Below, piece by piece: positions 44,126 through 54,723 of a stretch of DNA of 64,000 nt. Position numbers and translations under genes: made by a program. The notes beneath the pieces are model-generated. The model was not told the origin of the DNA, did no database searches, and saw only the letters and a program-made list of their open reading frames with translations. Source of the DNA: Saccharum officinarum (lineage: Eukaryota; Streptophyta; Magnoliopsida; Poales; Poaceae); NCBI GenBank assembly GCA_020631735.1, contig CM036225.1, forward strand, positions 62,343,183 to 62,407,182, written 5' to 3'. Each line of letters opens with the position of its first letter. Position 1 is the stretch's first letter.

Positions 44126-44206
44126 AACCTTTTTAAAGCTTTCAATATAAGCTGGGGCCAATGGCCTTTGGTCTAAAAAAAGAAGTAACAGCGAGTCCCT
44201 GCACAT

Positions 44207-44213
44207 ACATATA
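44207..44213 (+). promoter_or_regulatory. TATA box of locus E
   Basis: ACATATAGCGCGC, matching the TATATAGCGCGC core of loci A and D; about 95 bp before the ATG. A LINE poly-A ends about 25 bp upstream of it. Confidence 0.5.
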
Positions 44214-44303
44214 GCGCGCACGACACCTGCACACCAAGGCACGCAGAGGAGTCCGCCGCGCCGCCATCTGCACACCAGGCCCAATCTAGATCGGACAAAG
44301 GCG

Positions 44304-44751
44304 ATGGCGGGGAGCAGCATCGCCGAGCCGGCGTTGGCCCTCGTGACGAAGGAGAGGGTGCCCGAGTCCTACATACATCACGAGGATCAAGAGACGTCCG
44401 TTGCGGAAGATGCGTCCTCTCAGAGATTCCATCGGCGCCGGCAACCCCGAGGTCCGAGAGAGATTTCTGGCTACCAACGCCCACATCGATTACCTGGTCG
44501 ACTTGGAGCAGGACTGCCTGAGGCAGCACGCCGAGATGGGGTACGCCGAGATCGGCGTCGACTACACCGACGGCTTCAAGAAGATCTTTCTCCTTCCCCA
44601 GCCCCAAACCCAGGCCGAACCCCAAGTGACGATGATGCAGCAGCAGGGTAACGACGGTGGAGGGAGGAGTAAAGTATTTGTTAGTGGTTTTGCCATCGTG
44701 TTTGCATTCTTAGTGGTTTTGCTATCTTGTTTGCTGATGAGTCGTGTTTAG
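44304..44751 (+). pseudogene. Unknown small family, locus E (4-bp duplication)
   Basis: Starts MAGSSIAEPALALVTKERVP. After ESYI a tandem duplication of ACAT (about 44372-44379) shifts the frame. From about 44401 the family text continues in frame +1: DYLVDLEQDCLRQHAEMGY, EIGVDYTDGFKKIFLLPQPQ, QQQGNDGGGRSK, then a hydrophobic tail (SGFAIVFAFLVVLLSCLLM) ending SRV. Without the 4 bp the frame is exactly 148 codons. It lacks the long N-terminal block of B/C and D. An internal ATG at 44401 could give a 116-residue tail-anchored product. A retrotransposon separates the stop from its poly(A) signal at 50023. Confidence 0.7.
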
Positions 44752-44799
44752 TTAGCTAGCTTATGGGATTAGATTGGAACCACCAGCTGGCTTGATGTC

Positions 44800-45196
44800 T
44801 GTCAAGGGCGTCAAGTCCTCGACGGGCAGGGCCTCGGCTACGGAGCTCGTAGCCGTCGGCTGTCTTCTCCGGTGAGGTTATGCCCCTCTACCGTAGGCTT
44901 AGGGTTTTAGGAATAAAGGAAGGAAGGAGATAATAATCTTGCTTAATTCCATCAAGTGCCGAATTACAATTATTAATAGGCTTGCGGCTGCAGCCCAAAA
45001 AGAAACCAATCTCCTAAACTTAAGGAAAGACTTGTTGCTAAACTTATGGAACTAACTTGATTTATTTCTAATCTAGCCACTATGCTGTTGCGGCCCCTCC
45101 GCATGCTGGGCCTGAGCCTGGCTTGCTGCGCGCTCTGCCGCCCGACGCACGTCGCGGGCGCGCCTGCGCCTGGCATATGTGCGACCGCACATGACA
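44800..45196 (-). repeat. 3' LTR of chromovirus
   Basis: 397 bp. The integrase ORF ends inside it (stop at 45073). Minus-strand polypurine tract GGCGGGGAGAGA abuts at 45197-45208. Confidence 0.95.
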
Positions 45197-46527
45197 TCTC
45201 TCCCCGCCTCGAAGGCCAGCTCGTCCTCGAGCTGAAAAGAAGGGAACCGAGCACGGAAATCGTCGAAGTCTTCCCATGAAGCGGAGGTAGGGGGCTGACC
45301 CTCCCACTCGACCAGCACCTGGCGAACACCACGGGCGAGGCGACCCTGTGTCACCCGGGACGGAGCAGGCATCGCCGCACCGTGCAACATGGGGGGCAGC
45401 AGCGGCGGTGCATCCGGCGGGGATCCGACAAACTTCCTGAGGACGCCCACGTGGAACACATCGTGGAGGCGGGCGCCAGGCGGGAGCTGGAGGCGCACTG
45501 CCACTTCGTTGATGATCTCAGTCACCCGATACGGCCCGACGAAGCGAGGCTTCAGCTTCCCATGCACCGCACGAGGCAGGGACGCTGCCGCCCGTTGCCG
45601 AAGACGAAGGAGTGCCCAGTCGCCGACTTGGAAAGCCACGTGCCTGTGATGTTGGTCGTAGATGTGTTTCTGGACTGCCTGCGCCTGCTCAAGACGGAAA
45701 CGAATGTCGTCGAGGAAGGCTGCACGGTCCGCCATCTCCTGAGCGACGGCCGTGACACGGGCTTCACCTGGTTCATACGAACGGATAGTCGGCGGGTCCC
45801 TGCCATAGACCACACGAAAAGGAGTTTCACGTAGCGAGGACTGGTAGGCTGTGTTGCAAGTGTACTCCGCCCAGGGCAGCCACCGCAGCCACTGTCTGGG
45901 TCGATCGCCGGTGAAGCACCGCAAGTACATGACGATGACCCTGTTCGCGGCCTCTGTCTGGCCGTCTGTCTGTGGGTGGAATGCGGACGACATATAAAGC
46001 TTCGTCCCAGTGAGCTTCATGAGCTCCTGCCAAAATGCCGAAGTAAAGACCGGGTCGCGGTCCGAGACGATTGACTGCGGTACGCCATGGAGGCGAACAA
46101 TGTCGGCGAAGAAGACGTTGGCGACGGACTCGGCGGTGTAGGGATGCGCCAAGGGAATAAAATGGCAGTACTTGCTGAAGCGATCCACGACGGAGAGGAT
46201 GACCGTCTTGCCTTGGACCTTGGGGAGCGCCTCGATGAAGTCAATGCTGATATCCGCCCACACCGCCGAAGGTACTGGCAGGGATTGCAGCAAGCCTGCC
46301 GGCCGAAGATGGTCGGACTTGTACTGCTTGCAAGTGATGCAGCCCTTCACAAAATCCTGCACCAAACGACGCATGTTGGGAAAATGAAAATCACGCCGGA
46401 GCCTGTGGAGGGTGCGATGGATGCCCTCATGGCCATCGTCGGGGACCGCAGCCACGATCTCCTGCAGCAGTGGCGATGCCGCGGGGATGTACAGCCACCC
46501 CTCATAGGCGACCATGCCGTCCACCAA
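45073..46527 (-). CDS. Chromovirus integrase with chromodomain-like C-terminus
   Basis: HHCC zinc site in [17 protein letters not shown]...CITCKQYK, catalytic residues in [23 protein letters not shown] and [17 protein letters not shown] motif in [13 protein letters not shown], and [16 protein letters not shown] chromodomain-like segment reads [20 protein letters not shown]. The Arg-rich end ([20 protein letters not shown]) extends about 124 bp into the LTR. The frame joins RNase H through a one-base deficit near 46577. Confidence 0.92.
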   Translation of the reverse strand: MVDGMVAYEGWLYIPAASPLLQEIVAAVPDDGHEGIHRTLHRLRRDFHFPNMRRLVQDFVKGCITCKQYKSDHLRPAGLLQSLPVPSAVWADISIDFIEALPKVQGKTVILSVVDRFSKYCHFIPLAHPYTAESVANVFFADIVRLHGVPQSIVSDRDPVFTSAFWQELMKLTGTKLYMSSAFHPQTDGQTEAANRVIVMYLRCFTGDRPRQWLRWLPWAEYTCNTAYQSSLRETPFRVVYGRDPPTIRSYEPGEARVTAVAQEMADRAAFLDDIRFRLEQAQAVQKHIYDQHHRHVAFQVGDWALLRLRQRAAASLPRAVHGKLKPRFVGPYRVTEIINEVAVRLQLPPGARLHDVFHVGVLRKFVGSPPDAPPLLPPMLHGAAMPAPSRVTQGRLARGVRQVLVEWEGQPPTSASWEDFDDFRARFPSFQLEDELAFEAGRDVMCGRTYARRRRARDVRRAAERAASQAQAQHAEGPQQHSG

Positions 46528-47330
46528 AGTCCACGGCGCGGTACGGGCACCAGTCCGGACCTCATCGTGAAGGGCGACAGAGTGGTGTCCGTAGCCTGGG
46601 CGTGTCGAAGGCGCTGGATGAAGTCAAATCGGGGCGCCGAGATGGCCATCACCGCGCCATCGTCATAGTCGCGGCGGGACAATGCGTCGGCGACGACGTT
46701 CGTGGCGCCCGACCGGTATTCCACGGCGAAGTCGAAGCCGAGGAGCTTGCTAACCCAGTGGTGCTGCGGAATCGTGGCGAGGCGCTGGTCGAGGAGGTAC
46801 TTGAGGCTATAGTGGTCGGTTTTAATGACAAAGCGCCGCCCCCAGAGGTACGGCCGCCAGTACCGGACCGCGTGGACCAAACCAATCAACTCACGCTCAT
46901 ATGCGGCGAGCGAGCGATGGCGAGGCGCCACCGGCCGGCTGAAGAAGGCGACGGGGTGGCCCTCCTGGACCAGCACAGCTCCGAAGCCGGACGTAGATGC
47001 GTCGCACTCGACGATGAACAGCTTGGCGAAGTCGGGCATGGCGAGCACCGGGGCGGTCGTGACGGTGGCCTTGAGCGCCGCGAACGCCGTGGCGGTGGCG
47101 TCATCCCACGAGAAGCCCTCCTTCTTGAGAAGGCCCGTCAACGGCGCGGCGATCGTCCCGTAGTTGTGGACGAACTTGCGGTAGTAACCCGCAAGGCCGA
47201 GGAAGCCGCGCACCGCTCGAGGGGAGCGGGGTGTCGGCCAGTCAACGATCGCCTGCACCTTGGCCGGGTCCATGGCCACCCCCCGCCGCAGATATGACGT
47301 GGCCGAGGTAGGCGACGGCGGAAGCCCCAA
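46527..47330 (-). CDS. Chromovirus RNase H (frame continues to 46347)
   Basis: [88 protein letters not shown] and [11 protein letters not shown]. It is out of frame with RT because of one extra base in a C6 run at 47279-47284. Confidence 0.9.
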
Positions 47331-48141
47331 AAGAGCACTTGGAGCGCTTGACGAAGAGTTGGTGGTGGCGGAGGGCGTCGAGGACTGTCCGGAGGTGGCG
47401 CAGGTGATCAGCCCACGTGTTGCTGTAAATCAAAATATCGTCAAAAAATACGAGGACGAAGCGGCGAAGGAACGGTCGTAGCACATCATTCATCAGGGCT
47501 TGGAACGTGGCAGGAGCGTTGCAAAGCCCGAACGCCATCACCAGGAACTCGTACAAGCCATCATGGGTGCGGAACGCCGTCTTGTGCACGTCCTCCGGGC
47601 GCATGTGTACTTGGTGATATCTCGACCGCAGGTCCAGCTTGGTGAAGAACTTGGCGCCATGGAGCTCGTCGACCACCGGGATCGGGAAGGCGTCCTTGAT
47701 CGTCAGTGCGTTCAGCGCCCTGTAGTCGACGCAAAAGCGCCATGACCCATCCGGTTTCTTGACGAGGAGGACTGGGGACGAGAATGGGGAGTCACTCCGG
47801 CGAACGATGCCCTGCTCCATCATGGCGGTGCACTGCCGCTCCAACTCGTCCTTGTGCGCTGCCGGGTACCTGTAGGGGCGGACGGCGACCGGCGGGGCGT
47901 CCGGCTTGAGCGTGATGCGGTGGTCGTGCGCGCGTTTGGGGGGGAGACCAGTCGGGTCAGCGAAGACCACCCGTACGCGAGCAGCAGCGCCTCCAGGAGT
48001 GAGGCCGCATCGACCGTGGCACCCAGGACCGGTGGCGAGGGCAGGGCCACGCTGGACCAGGAGACGGTCCGCCCCTGGCGCTGGAAGGACATGCGCTGGT
48101 GGCTCAGGTCCCAGATGATGGGCCCAAGCGCGCCCAGCCAC
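47242..48141 (-). CDS. Chromovirus reverse transcriptase
   Basis: [88 protein letters not shown] and [12 protein letters not shown]. The catalytic box is FFDD, with both aspartates present. The first part of the open frame (about 47980-48141) is out-of-frame read-through; a one-base deficit in a G run near 47973 separates it from protease. Confidence 0.92.
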   Translation of the reverse strand: MAGRAWAHHLGPEPPAHVLPAPGADRLLVQRGPALATGPGCHGRCGLTPGGAAARVRVVFADPTGLPPKRAHDHRITLKPDAPPVAVRPYRYPAAHKDELERQCTAMMEQGIVRRSDSPFSSPVLLVKKPDGSWRFCVDYRALNALTIKDAFPIPVVDELHGAKFFTKLDLRSRYHQVHMRPEDVHKTAFRTHDGLYEFLVMAFGLCNAPATFQALMNDVLRPFLRRFVLVFFDDILIYSNTWADHLRHLRTVLDALRHHQLFVKRSKCSFGASAVAYLGHVISAAGGGHGPGQGAGDR

Positions 48142-48614
48142 CGGGTGCCGAGAACGACGTCGTACCCGGCCAACGGCATGACGAAGAGGTCGGCCGGGAA
48201 CGACTCGCCATCGACGATCAGAGGCGCGTCGCGGATGATGCCGGCGCAGGTTACGTGCTCCCCGTTGGCGACCAACGCGGTGAGGCGGGGACGCTGGTGG
48301 AGAGGAAGGCCTGAGCGCCGCGCTGCCTCCTCCGAGATGAAGTTGTGCGTGCTGTCGGAGTCGAGGAGGGCGACGAGCGACGCGGCGCCGAGAGTCACGG
48401 CGATCTGCATGGTGCCCGCCATTGGAATCCCAGCCACGGCCTGGAGGGAGAAACAGGGCGCCCCTGTGACGTCCTCGGCGTCCGCTGCCGCGTCCGTGGC
48501 GTCATCGATCTCCACACCTTCCACGAAGAAAATGCGCCGGCAAAATTTGTTATGACCACGAGTATACTTTTCATTGCAGTTAAAACAAAGGCCCAAGCGA
48601 CGGCGCTCGGCCAT
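47820..48614 (-). CDS. Chromovirus zinc knuckle and protease
   Basis: [16 protein letters not shown] is a variant knuckle. Protease reads [20 protein letters not shown], where the family pattern is D-S-G, so Gly to Asp at the active site; then [20 protein letters not shown]. Same frame as gag, from which one UAG separates it. Confidence 0.88.
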   Translation of the reverse strand: MAERRRLGLCFNCNEKYTRGHNKFCRRIFFVEGVEIDDATDAAADAEDVTGAPCFSLQAVAGIPMAGTMQIAVTLGAASLVALLDSDSTHNFISEEAARRSGLPLHQRPRLTALVANGEHVTCAGIIRDAPLIVDGESFPADLFVMPLAGYDVVLGTRWLGALGPIIWDLSHQRMSFQRQGRTVSWSSVALPSPPVLGATVDAASLLEALLLAYGWSSLTRLVSPPNARTTTASRSSRTPRRSPSAPTGTRQRTRTSWSGSAPP

Positions 48615-48656
48615 CTCGTCGGGGGAGAGACGGCGCTGGTTTCCCTCGCCGTGACC

Positions 48657-49466
48657 CTACTGTGCGGCCACTGGCGGCGCCGAAAGCGCGAGCGGCGGTG
48701 CCGGGAGCGCCAGCGGTTGCGGCAGAACCGGCAGAGCATTCCGAGGCGGAACCGGCAGAGCGTTCCGAGGGGCTGGGGCGGGAAGGATGCCACGCGCGGG
48801 CGCCCACGGAGGTGGCTGCGGGCGCTCGAGCTCCATCAACTCGACTTGGCGCGCCAAGCTCATGGCCGCCACCAGCGTCTCCGGGTGGTGTAGACGGACG
48901 GCATGGCTGAGCGGGGGGAGGAGACCACCGGTGAAGAGTTGGACGCGCTGGGCTTCGTCGAGGCTGCCCGCACGCGGCAGGAGGGCCTGGAACCTGTTAG
49001 AGTACTCCTCCACGGTCCCGGTGCGGCGGCATTCGGAGAGTTCGAACAGTGGTGCCGCGCGGAGGGGAGGCCCGAAGCGCAGGTTCATGAGTTCCTTGAA
49101 CCGTCCCCACGAGGGCGCCCCTTCATCCTCCAGCAGCTGGGTGTACCAGAGCTGGGCTATGTCGTCGAGGTGGTATGATGCCATCCCGACTCGTTCCTCC
49201 GCCATGGTGCGGTGGTGGCGGAAATAGAACTCGAATTTGTTGAGGAAGAGCAGCGGATCCGTGGTGCCGTCGTAGCGGGGGAAGTCCCACTTCTTTGGCC
49301 GGGGTGGGAGGTCGGGGTCGCGTGGCCCTTCGAATCGGCGTCCCTCGGAGCTTTCTGCCGTCGAAGATTTTTCCTTCATGGAGGCCATGTCGGCCTTCAG
49401 GGTGGTCAGCTCGGCGGACATGGTGCGCATCTCAGCGAGCAGATCAGCTAGGGTAGGCTCGGCCAT
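48657..49466 (-). CDS. Chromovirus Gag
   Basis: 269 residues. Coiled N-terminus (MAEPTLADLLAEMRTMSAEL), then retrotrans_gag core: KWDFPRYDGTTDPLLFLNKF, GMASYHLDDIAQLWYTQLLE, WGRFKELMNLRFGPPL and RRTGTVEEYSNRFQALLPR. Pro/Ala-rich C-terminus ending AAQ and UAG. Confidence 0.93.
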   Translation of the reverse strand: MAEPTLADLLAEMRTMSAELTTLKADMASMKEKSSTAESSEGRRFEGPRDPDLPPRPKKWDFPRYDGTTDPLLFLNKFEFYFRHHRTMAEERVGMASYHLDDIAQLWYTQLLEDEGAPSWGRFKELMNLRFGPPLRAAPLFELSECRRTGTVEEYSNRFQALLPRAGSLDEAQRVQLFTGGLLPPLSHAVRLHHPETLVAAMSLARQVELMELERPQPPPWAPARGILPAPAPRNALPVPPRNALPVLPQPLALPAPPLALSAPPVAAQ

Positions 49467-49579
49467 GGCGGTGGGCTGCGGGTTGTTTGGCGCGGCAGAT
49501 GGAGCTTGCGGCGGCGGCTGGTGGTTGACGGCTGCGGCTGGAGGAGATGGATCGGAGTGGTGGGACGAGGATCGTCTGA

Positions 49580-49591
49580 CTTGTGATACCA
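49580..49591 (-). other. Primer-binding site of chromovirus
   Basis: Minus-strand TGGTATCACAAG three bases inside the 5' LTR; TGGTATCA matches the initiator methionine tRNA complement. Confidence 0.8.
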
Positions 49592-49594
49592 GGT

Positions 49595-49991
49595 TGTCAA
49601 GGGCGTCAAGTCCTCGACGGGCAGGGCCTCGGCTACGGAGCTCGTAGCCGTCGGCCGTTTTCTCCGGTGAGGTTATACCCCTCTACCGCAGGCTTAGGGT
49701 TTTAGGAATAAAGGAAGGAAGGAGATAATAACATTGCTTAATTCCATCAAGTGCCGAATTACAATTATTAATAGGCTTGCGGCTGCAGCCCAAAAGGAAA
49801 CCAATCTCCTAAACTTAAGGAAAGACTTGTTGCTAAACTTATGGAACTAACTTGATTTATTTCTAATCTAGCCACTATGCTGTTGCGGCCCCTCCGCATG
49901 CTGGGCCTGAGCCTGGCTTGCTGCGCGCTCTGCCGCCCGACGCACGTCGCGGGCGCGCCTGCGCCTGACATATGTGCGACCGCACATGACA
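49595..49991 (-). repeat. 5' LTR of chromovirus
   Basis: 397-bp direct repeat of 44800-45196. Confidence 0.95.
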
Positions 49992-49996
49992 ATGTC

Positions 49997-50870
49997 TACT
50001 TACGTACTATATATATCGTGCTAATAAAGTTAGATCTATTTAAATAATGATTTGTTTTTGGGTATATACTAGTAGTCTGATGTGTACTTACTATCGTGCA
50101 AAATTCAGGGCAATGTTTATGCACTAGCATTACTAGCATGCAATGGTAGAGAAACAGAGTACTAATCATATAATTATTCGCTTGACTGCTTACAAACAAG
50201 GCTGGTAATCTGACAGGGCAGGGCAGGGCATACATACTACGAGTTTGCATCCCTGCACTAGAACATGAATCAAGCTAACTTGAACAACAATGCACCGCAA
50301 AGATTCTTCAAAAGGAAAGGAAGAATATATATACGACATTGCACTATTGCAGTGTGCATGTGAGCTGCAGGGTTCCCCGCCTCCCCGGGGTTTGGTTTGC
50401 AATAGCAAAGATTTGGTGTGCAATTTTCACTAGACTAGACTTTACCTGTAATTTTTACGGCCTTTTCAGAATAAGTTCATCTGTGCTGTGTGAAAAGCCT
50501 CCCAGCACCGTCATGTGCCGTTGATGGTTTCTCATTGACGTTCCTTGACCTGATGTTACTTGTTATCTCGTGCTATAAAGTTGGGCCTGTTTATATTAAT
50601 GATCTGTGTGATTATTGGTATTGAGTCCAATCTACGGCTTAGCTCGTCCTTGTGTGTTAATTTTTGTGTTCGATGTACTACGTAAAATTTATACTGCTTT
50701 TAACTGAAGGTGTAGTGTTAGTCAGTTACTCTCTTGCAAATTGTGAGTCTGGGCGATTTCTTCGAGTTAAGGTCTAAACCCCCACCAGGCCACCACATGT
50801 TTTTTTTTTCTTGTGTTAATGTCTGGTTGTTGTTGATGCATCTTTTGTGAAATAATAGAGATTGGACAAT
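49997..50870 (+). repeat. 3' flank of locus E
   Basis: Family downstream DNA, homologous to 9640-10250 (minus), 32520-33203 and, in its later part, 52650-52960 downstream of F. Before the retrotransposon inserted it followed 44799 directly. Confidence 0.7.
50023..50028 (+). terminator. Poly(A) signal of locus E, displaced by chromovirus
   Basis: AATAAA in 'gctaataaagtt'. Without the 5.2-kb insertion and one target copy it would lie about 74 bp after the stop at 44751, the same spacing as in B/C (72 bp). Confidence 0.55.
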
Positions 50871-50971
50871 ATGACCATACCAAACTTGCGACTTGGCAAG
50901 AATCTGGTGTCCAAGGCTGTGTGCCAGAGATTTGCATGGTTTTGAGCGGGAGACACTACAGATAACGCTAA

Positions 50972-51207
50972 GGTGCTGTTTGGTTGGAGCTTTATGGCCC
51001 GTTATCCATTCACGCTGCAATCAATTTGCGTTGCTTCTCGTTTGGTTGAGTAAATAGATAACGCTACCTGTAATTTGCAGTAACTCCATGACGCCAGCAA
51101 AAGCAGCAACCAAACAAGTTACGTTGTTATTCATTACTCTGCAATAGGTAGCAGCGTGAATCAATTCCATTGTCATTCCCTTACCTTCCGCTGAACCAAA
51201 CAGCACC
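50972..51207. mobile_element. Tourist-like MITE, 236 bp
   Basis: Inverted ends GGTGCTGTTTGGTT and AACCAAACAGCACC, flanked by TAA on both sides (50969-50971, 51208-51210). PIF/Harbinger-type. Confidence 0.85.
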
Positions 51208-51210
51208 TAA

Positions 51211-52044
51211 GATTATATTGGTTGGAAACAAAGGTTTGTTATTAGCCATACCATATCTCCTGTTCTCCTGTGGTGCGGCGGTGGCATGATGCAGCGGGTT
51301 CGACGGCCGCGGCCGGCCAGGGGTTGCTCGCCTGCTCTGCTCCTCAGGGAATCAACGCAATGCTTGAAGCTGAAGGAATCGGATGAATTCAGCGGGGAGG
51401 GGGTGGATCGGTGCGTTTCAATGCATTGCGGAAGCTGGTTCAGTTCAGGTCAGTAGATCAGCCGTGCAGGTGAAGGCGCAGGCGAGGCTAACATGAACAT
51501 ATGTCTGTCTGATGGATGCCAACTTGCCGAGACATGAGGACTTGCATTGTGCATTCTAAATTATAAGTCATTCTAATTTTTGGAGAGTTAAAGCATCTCA
51601 AGTTTGATTAACGTACTCGCTTGGCTTATCAGCCGTACTTTTTCAGCGAAGAAACAATGCTTTTCTCTCACAACAAATCAGCCAACGGTATTTTTCAGTC
51701 TGACTTTTCAGTAAAACGAACAGGTAGTCTCCGGATACTTGGTGGAGTCCGGATACTCGGTGGATAGTATCCAGCGCGTATCAGTCGCATATCCGTATCG
51801 GGATACGGACTTACGGTACCTAGTCGTATCCATGCTACACCTACACAGCATCCAACTGCGTACGTCGCGTTCGGATGTCCGGACCCAACCCCGGCCCATA
51901 GATCCTAATCTGGGCCATGCAGATCTATAGCACGACGGCGAGACCCTTCTGCATCAATACGGCCGCGAAAACCGGATTCGGCGGCGACGTCGACGAGAGC
52001 ACGGTCATCGAACACCCCGATCAAGGCGGCGCGCGGCCATCAGG
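51211..52044 (+). other. Upstream region of locus F, no gene recognised
   Basis: 51720-51830 repeats GGATAC(T/G) motifs. No TATATAGCGCGC core like the other loci; a CTATAG occurs near 51925. Confidence 0.4.
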
Positions 52045-52384
52045 ATGGCGGGGAGCAGCATCGTCGAGACCACGGTGGCAGCAAAGGAGGAGGGCAAGCT
52101 CGATGCCTCGATGAGCCGGTGGTGACGGAGAGGGTGCCACAATCTTTCATCAGGAGGATACGGACTCTTCCCACGCAGAGGCCCCCACCTCTCACCGAAG
52201 CCTTCATCTTGAAAAAACCTGAGCTCCTACAGCGGCTCCAAAACTCTGAATGACGATCTCAATAAGTTGGTGGACCTGGAGCAGAACGTGCTGAGAAAGG
52301 GCCGACGCCAAGGGCTACGCCGAGGTGGTGGTCAAGTACACGGACGATGGCATCAAGAAGATCTATCCTCTTCCCGGCTGTTAG
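52045..52384 (+). pseudogene. Unknown small family, locus F
   Basis: Starts MAGSSIVETTVAAKEEGKLD. The family text continues in other frames: VVTERVPQSFIRRIRTLP, then DLNKLVDLEQNVLRK, then ADAKGYAEVVVKYTDDGIKK IYPLPGC and a stop. At least three frameshifts separate these. The hydrophobic tail is absent. It is the most diverged copy and clearly dead. The 3' flank from about 52610 is homologous to that of E. Confidence 0.65.
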
Positions 52385-52609
52385 GCTTGCTGATGAGGAA
52401 ATTGCGTGCAGGGTATCGGTGGAGAGTGTAGCACTGTAGCGCTTGCGCTACTAGTTAGTTTAGCATGTTTATTATCAATCATGTTTGCTGATCGAATCGT
52501 GCATGTGAGCTTTAATTAGTGTTATTACATTTAGTGTGCAAGTTTAGTTAGCACATATAGCCTTTCCGCTTCATGAAATACGGGTCTGGACCCGCTCGCG
52601 AAAAAAGTT

Positions 52610-52960
52610 AGCATATATATATGGGATTTGATTGGAACCGTCGGCTTTTTGTTACTTTTTATTATTGTGCTATAAACTTGGTTTTGTTTAAATGATTAAT
52701 GATGTGTATGTTTCTACTTTTGTTATTCGTATTGAATGTACCAGTTAGCTCGTCCCTCCTTCTGTGCTGTTTTTGTGTTTGAAATACTACAATTGCATTT
52801 AACCGAAGGCGTAGTACGTATTAATTAGTTAATTACTTACTCTCTTGCTAATTGTGACTGGCTGAGTCCAGGATGATTTTTTTGAGTTAATGCCTGAACT
52901 CCCTACTGCATGTCGTCTTTCTTTTTTTTTGTTAGTGTCTGAATGTGAGTGAATCGTTTT
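52610..52960 (+). repeat. 3' flank of locus F
   Basis: 'gggatttgattggaaccgtc', 'tattgtgctataaacttgg' and 'ttaactgaagg'-like text aligns with the E flank at 50560-50870. 52961-53149 holds nothing recognised. Confidence 0.55.
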
Positions 52961-53149
52961 CAAATAAAAATTTCATGATATGACGATACCTACGTGCCAC
53001 TTGACAATGGAGGCAAAACACAAGTATAGTTACTACTTAAAAAAGGGGTTAATATTGACATATGACACTATATGATATGCATTTTATTAACTCTGAATAT
53101 CAAGATTTGTTAGTGTCTGAATGTTGAGTGAATTGGTTTGCTAGTCAGA

Positions 53150-53560
53150 AATGTTGTTTCTATAGCTGTAGTGAAACAATTAAAGAACTTTTTGACTGGC
53201 ACCATGCTAAGACTATTTGGAGAATTCTTCACATAACTATTGGATTAAATCCACCTAAATAACACCCATGCTTGGGAATTGGTAATGGGCATTAGGCAAA
53301 AGGAACACAAGTTAATCTTTATGGAGGCTGCATCCATTATTTTGGGTAGTTTGCTGGTTTATACGCAATGATCTGTTTTTGAGAAAAGAACGTATCACCC
53401 ACTTTTTTATGCAAGTTATCTTCAAGAGATCATATTGACCGTGAACGTGATGATATAAGGGAGACCATCCATTTGGGCGACAAAGTTTTGTACATCGTTG
53501 CTTTGGATATCTTCGCCAATAATGGTTGGAAAAAATAATAATAATAGAATTTGATTTTGA
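53150..53560 (+). mobile_element. LINE ORF2 C-terminal fragment
   Basis: Reads ETIKELFDWHHAKTIWRILH, then ITIGLNPP, and after frame changes DDIRETIHLGDKVLYIVALD IFANNGW, the zf-RVT to C-terminus of a plant LINE. Several stops. Confidence 0.65.
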
Positions 53561-53589
53561 TTTATTTCCCTTTGTTACGGTGTTCTCTT

Positions 53590-54235
53590 ATCCCTTGGAG
53601 TGTAACCATTGCTCACCTGAACAGTTGCTTAGTCTGTTTAAATAGGGTTTATTAAATGGTACCAAAACCAAACTTAGGGCTTTCACGGGCTCTCGGCACA
53701 TGATTTGCTGGGTCCCACTGGTGCAGGAGCAAGCTGTGGGGCGTAGATGACGAGGGTTGGTGGCGAACTTCCGACATAGAATGATGACGGGATAGTCTGG
53801 CCGGAGGCATCCTCTAGTGATGCACATAGCGCGGCCTGGTGGTGGGCTCCCGACACATGATCAGACAGATCCCTGTGGCACAGGAGGGAGCAACGAGGCA
53901 TAGACACAACGCAGATCATCAACTGGAACAGATTGCCTGCCAGGATGCCTAGCGGTGGTGGGGCGGGCTAGCACGGGTTGATGATATTGGTGGGCATTGG
54001 AATGCATGGTTAGGGCATGACTTGGTGCGATAGTCACTAGGGCGGCATGAAGTCAGTTCATGGCCAGGCCTGGCTGCCACCATGGCGGCATGCGGACAAG
54101 GCGCGGTCCGATAGTGATGATCTGAATGGAAATAAGATGATCTGTGCTGGCGGCATGAGGACAAGGCGTGGTCCGACAACAAAGATCTAAATGGAGATAG
54201 ATGATTTGATGTTGTGACCCACACTAGAACAATTC
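53590..54235. repeat. GC-rich diverged tandem repeats
   Basis: Two related units begin 'ggctctcggcacatgat' (53689) and 'gggctcccgacacatgat' (53845), each followed by 'ggagcaa...g..gcatag'. A second pair, 'ggcggcatgcggacaaggcg' (54080) and 'ggcggcatgaggacaaggcg' (54150), follows. ORFs here are chance. 54236-54525 has nothing recognised. Confidence 0.5.
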
Positions 54236-54529
54236 CGAGGGCTTCAAATCAATAGAATTTGCCGCCTAAACGAGGGCGATGCCCCCCGGTGGAGATTGAT
54301 GTCCCAGGGGCACGTGGTGTAGAAGCAATGTTTTGGGCCCTAGATCAAAACTTGAACTCGTGATGGCATGTAGGAGGAATATAATTATGGAATTAGATGT
54401 TTGTATTACACTATTTTTGAGCTTCATGGTCATATTATATAGGAGTACATTGCTCAGGGGACAGGAAGTCTCCCTTAGAGACTAGGCAAGCTATGATTAC
54501 ATGATCCTAATCTACCATATCTGGAGATA

Positions 54530-54720
54530 TCCTAATGTATATACTCTAACAATAACATTAAATGCAATTTGTACACTGAAGAAACTTAGCATATAGCGAC
54601 AATCAAGAAAGAGATATCGAATAGTTTTAGCTTGACTACAAACACAGTTTACTCCCGTTCCAGTTTCTTCTATATCTGTTAAATGCAATTTGATAGTGGT
54701 GGCCATTTTACAAAGGCATG
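54530..54720 (-). mobile_element. LINE zf-RVT fragment
   Basis: Minus strand reads CLCKMATTIKLHL and VCSQAKTIRYLFLDCRYM with VQIAFNV, a zf-RVT remnant. It ends at the target site of the next MITE. Confidence 0.55.
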
Positions 54721-54723
54721 TAA

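Larger units (their letters stand above)
38635..44179 (+). mobile_element. L1-type LINE, degenerate, 5.5 kb
   Basis: Flanked by AAGAAGTAACA duplications (38624-38634 and 44180-44190) with an A7 tail before the second. It begins inside ORF1 with a CCHC knuckle, so it is 5'-truncated. ORF1 and ORF2 both carry many stops and shifts (for example near 41203 and 41345). Its 3' end lies about 25 bp from the TATA box of locus E, in the same orientation. Confidence 0.92.
44800..49991 (-). mobile_element. Ty3/gypsy chromovirus (Reina-like), 5.2 kb
   Basis: LTRs 44800-45196 and 49595-49991, each 397 bp, TGTCAAGGG...CACATGACA, differing at about eight positions by eye (2%), so a young insertion. Perfect 5-bp duplications ATGTC (44795-44799, 49992-49996). 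Order gag, protease, RT, RNase H, integrase, chromodomain-like end identifies a chromovirus; small size and short LTRs suggest the Reina clade. It has one in-frame UAG between gag and protease and three single-base frame changes. It lies in the 3' UTR of locus E, on the opposite strand. Confidence 0.95.
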
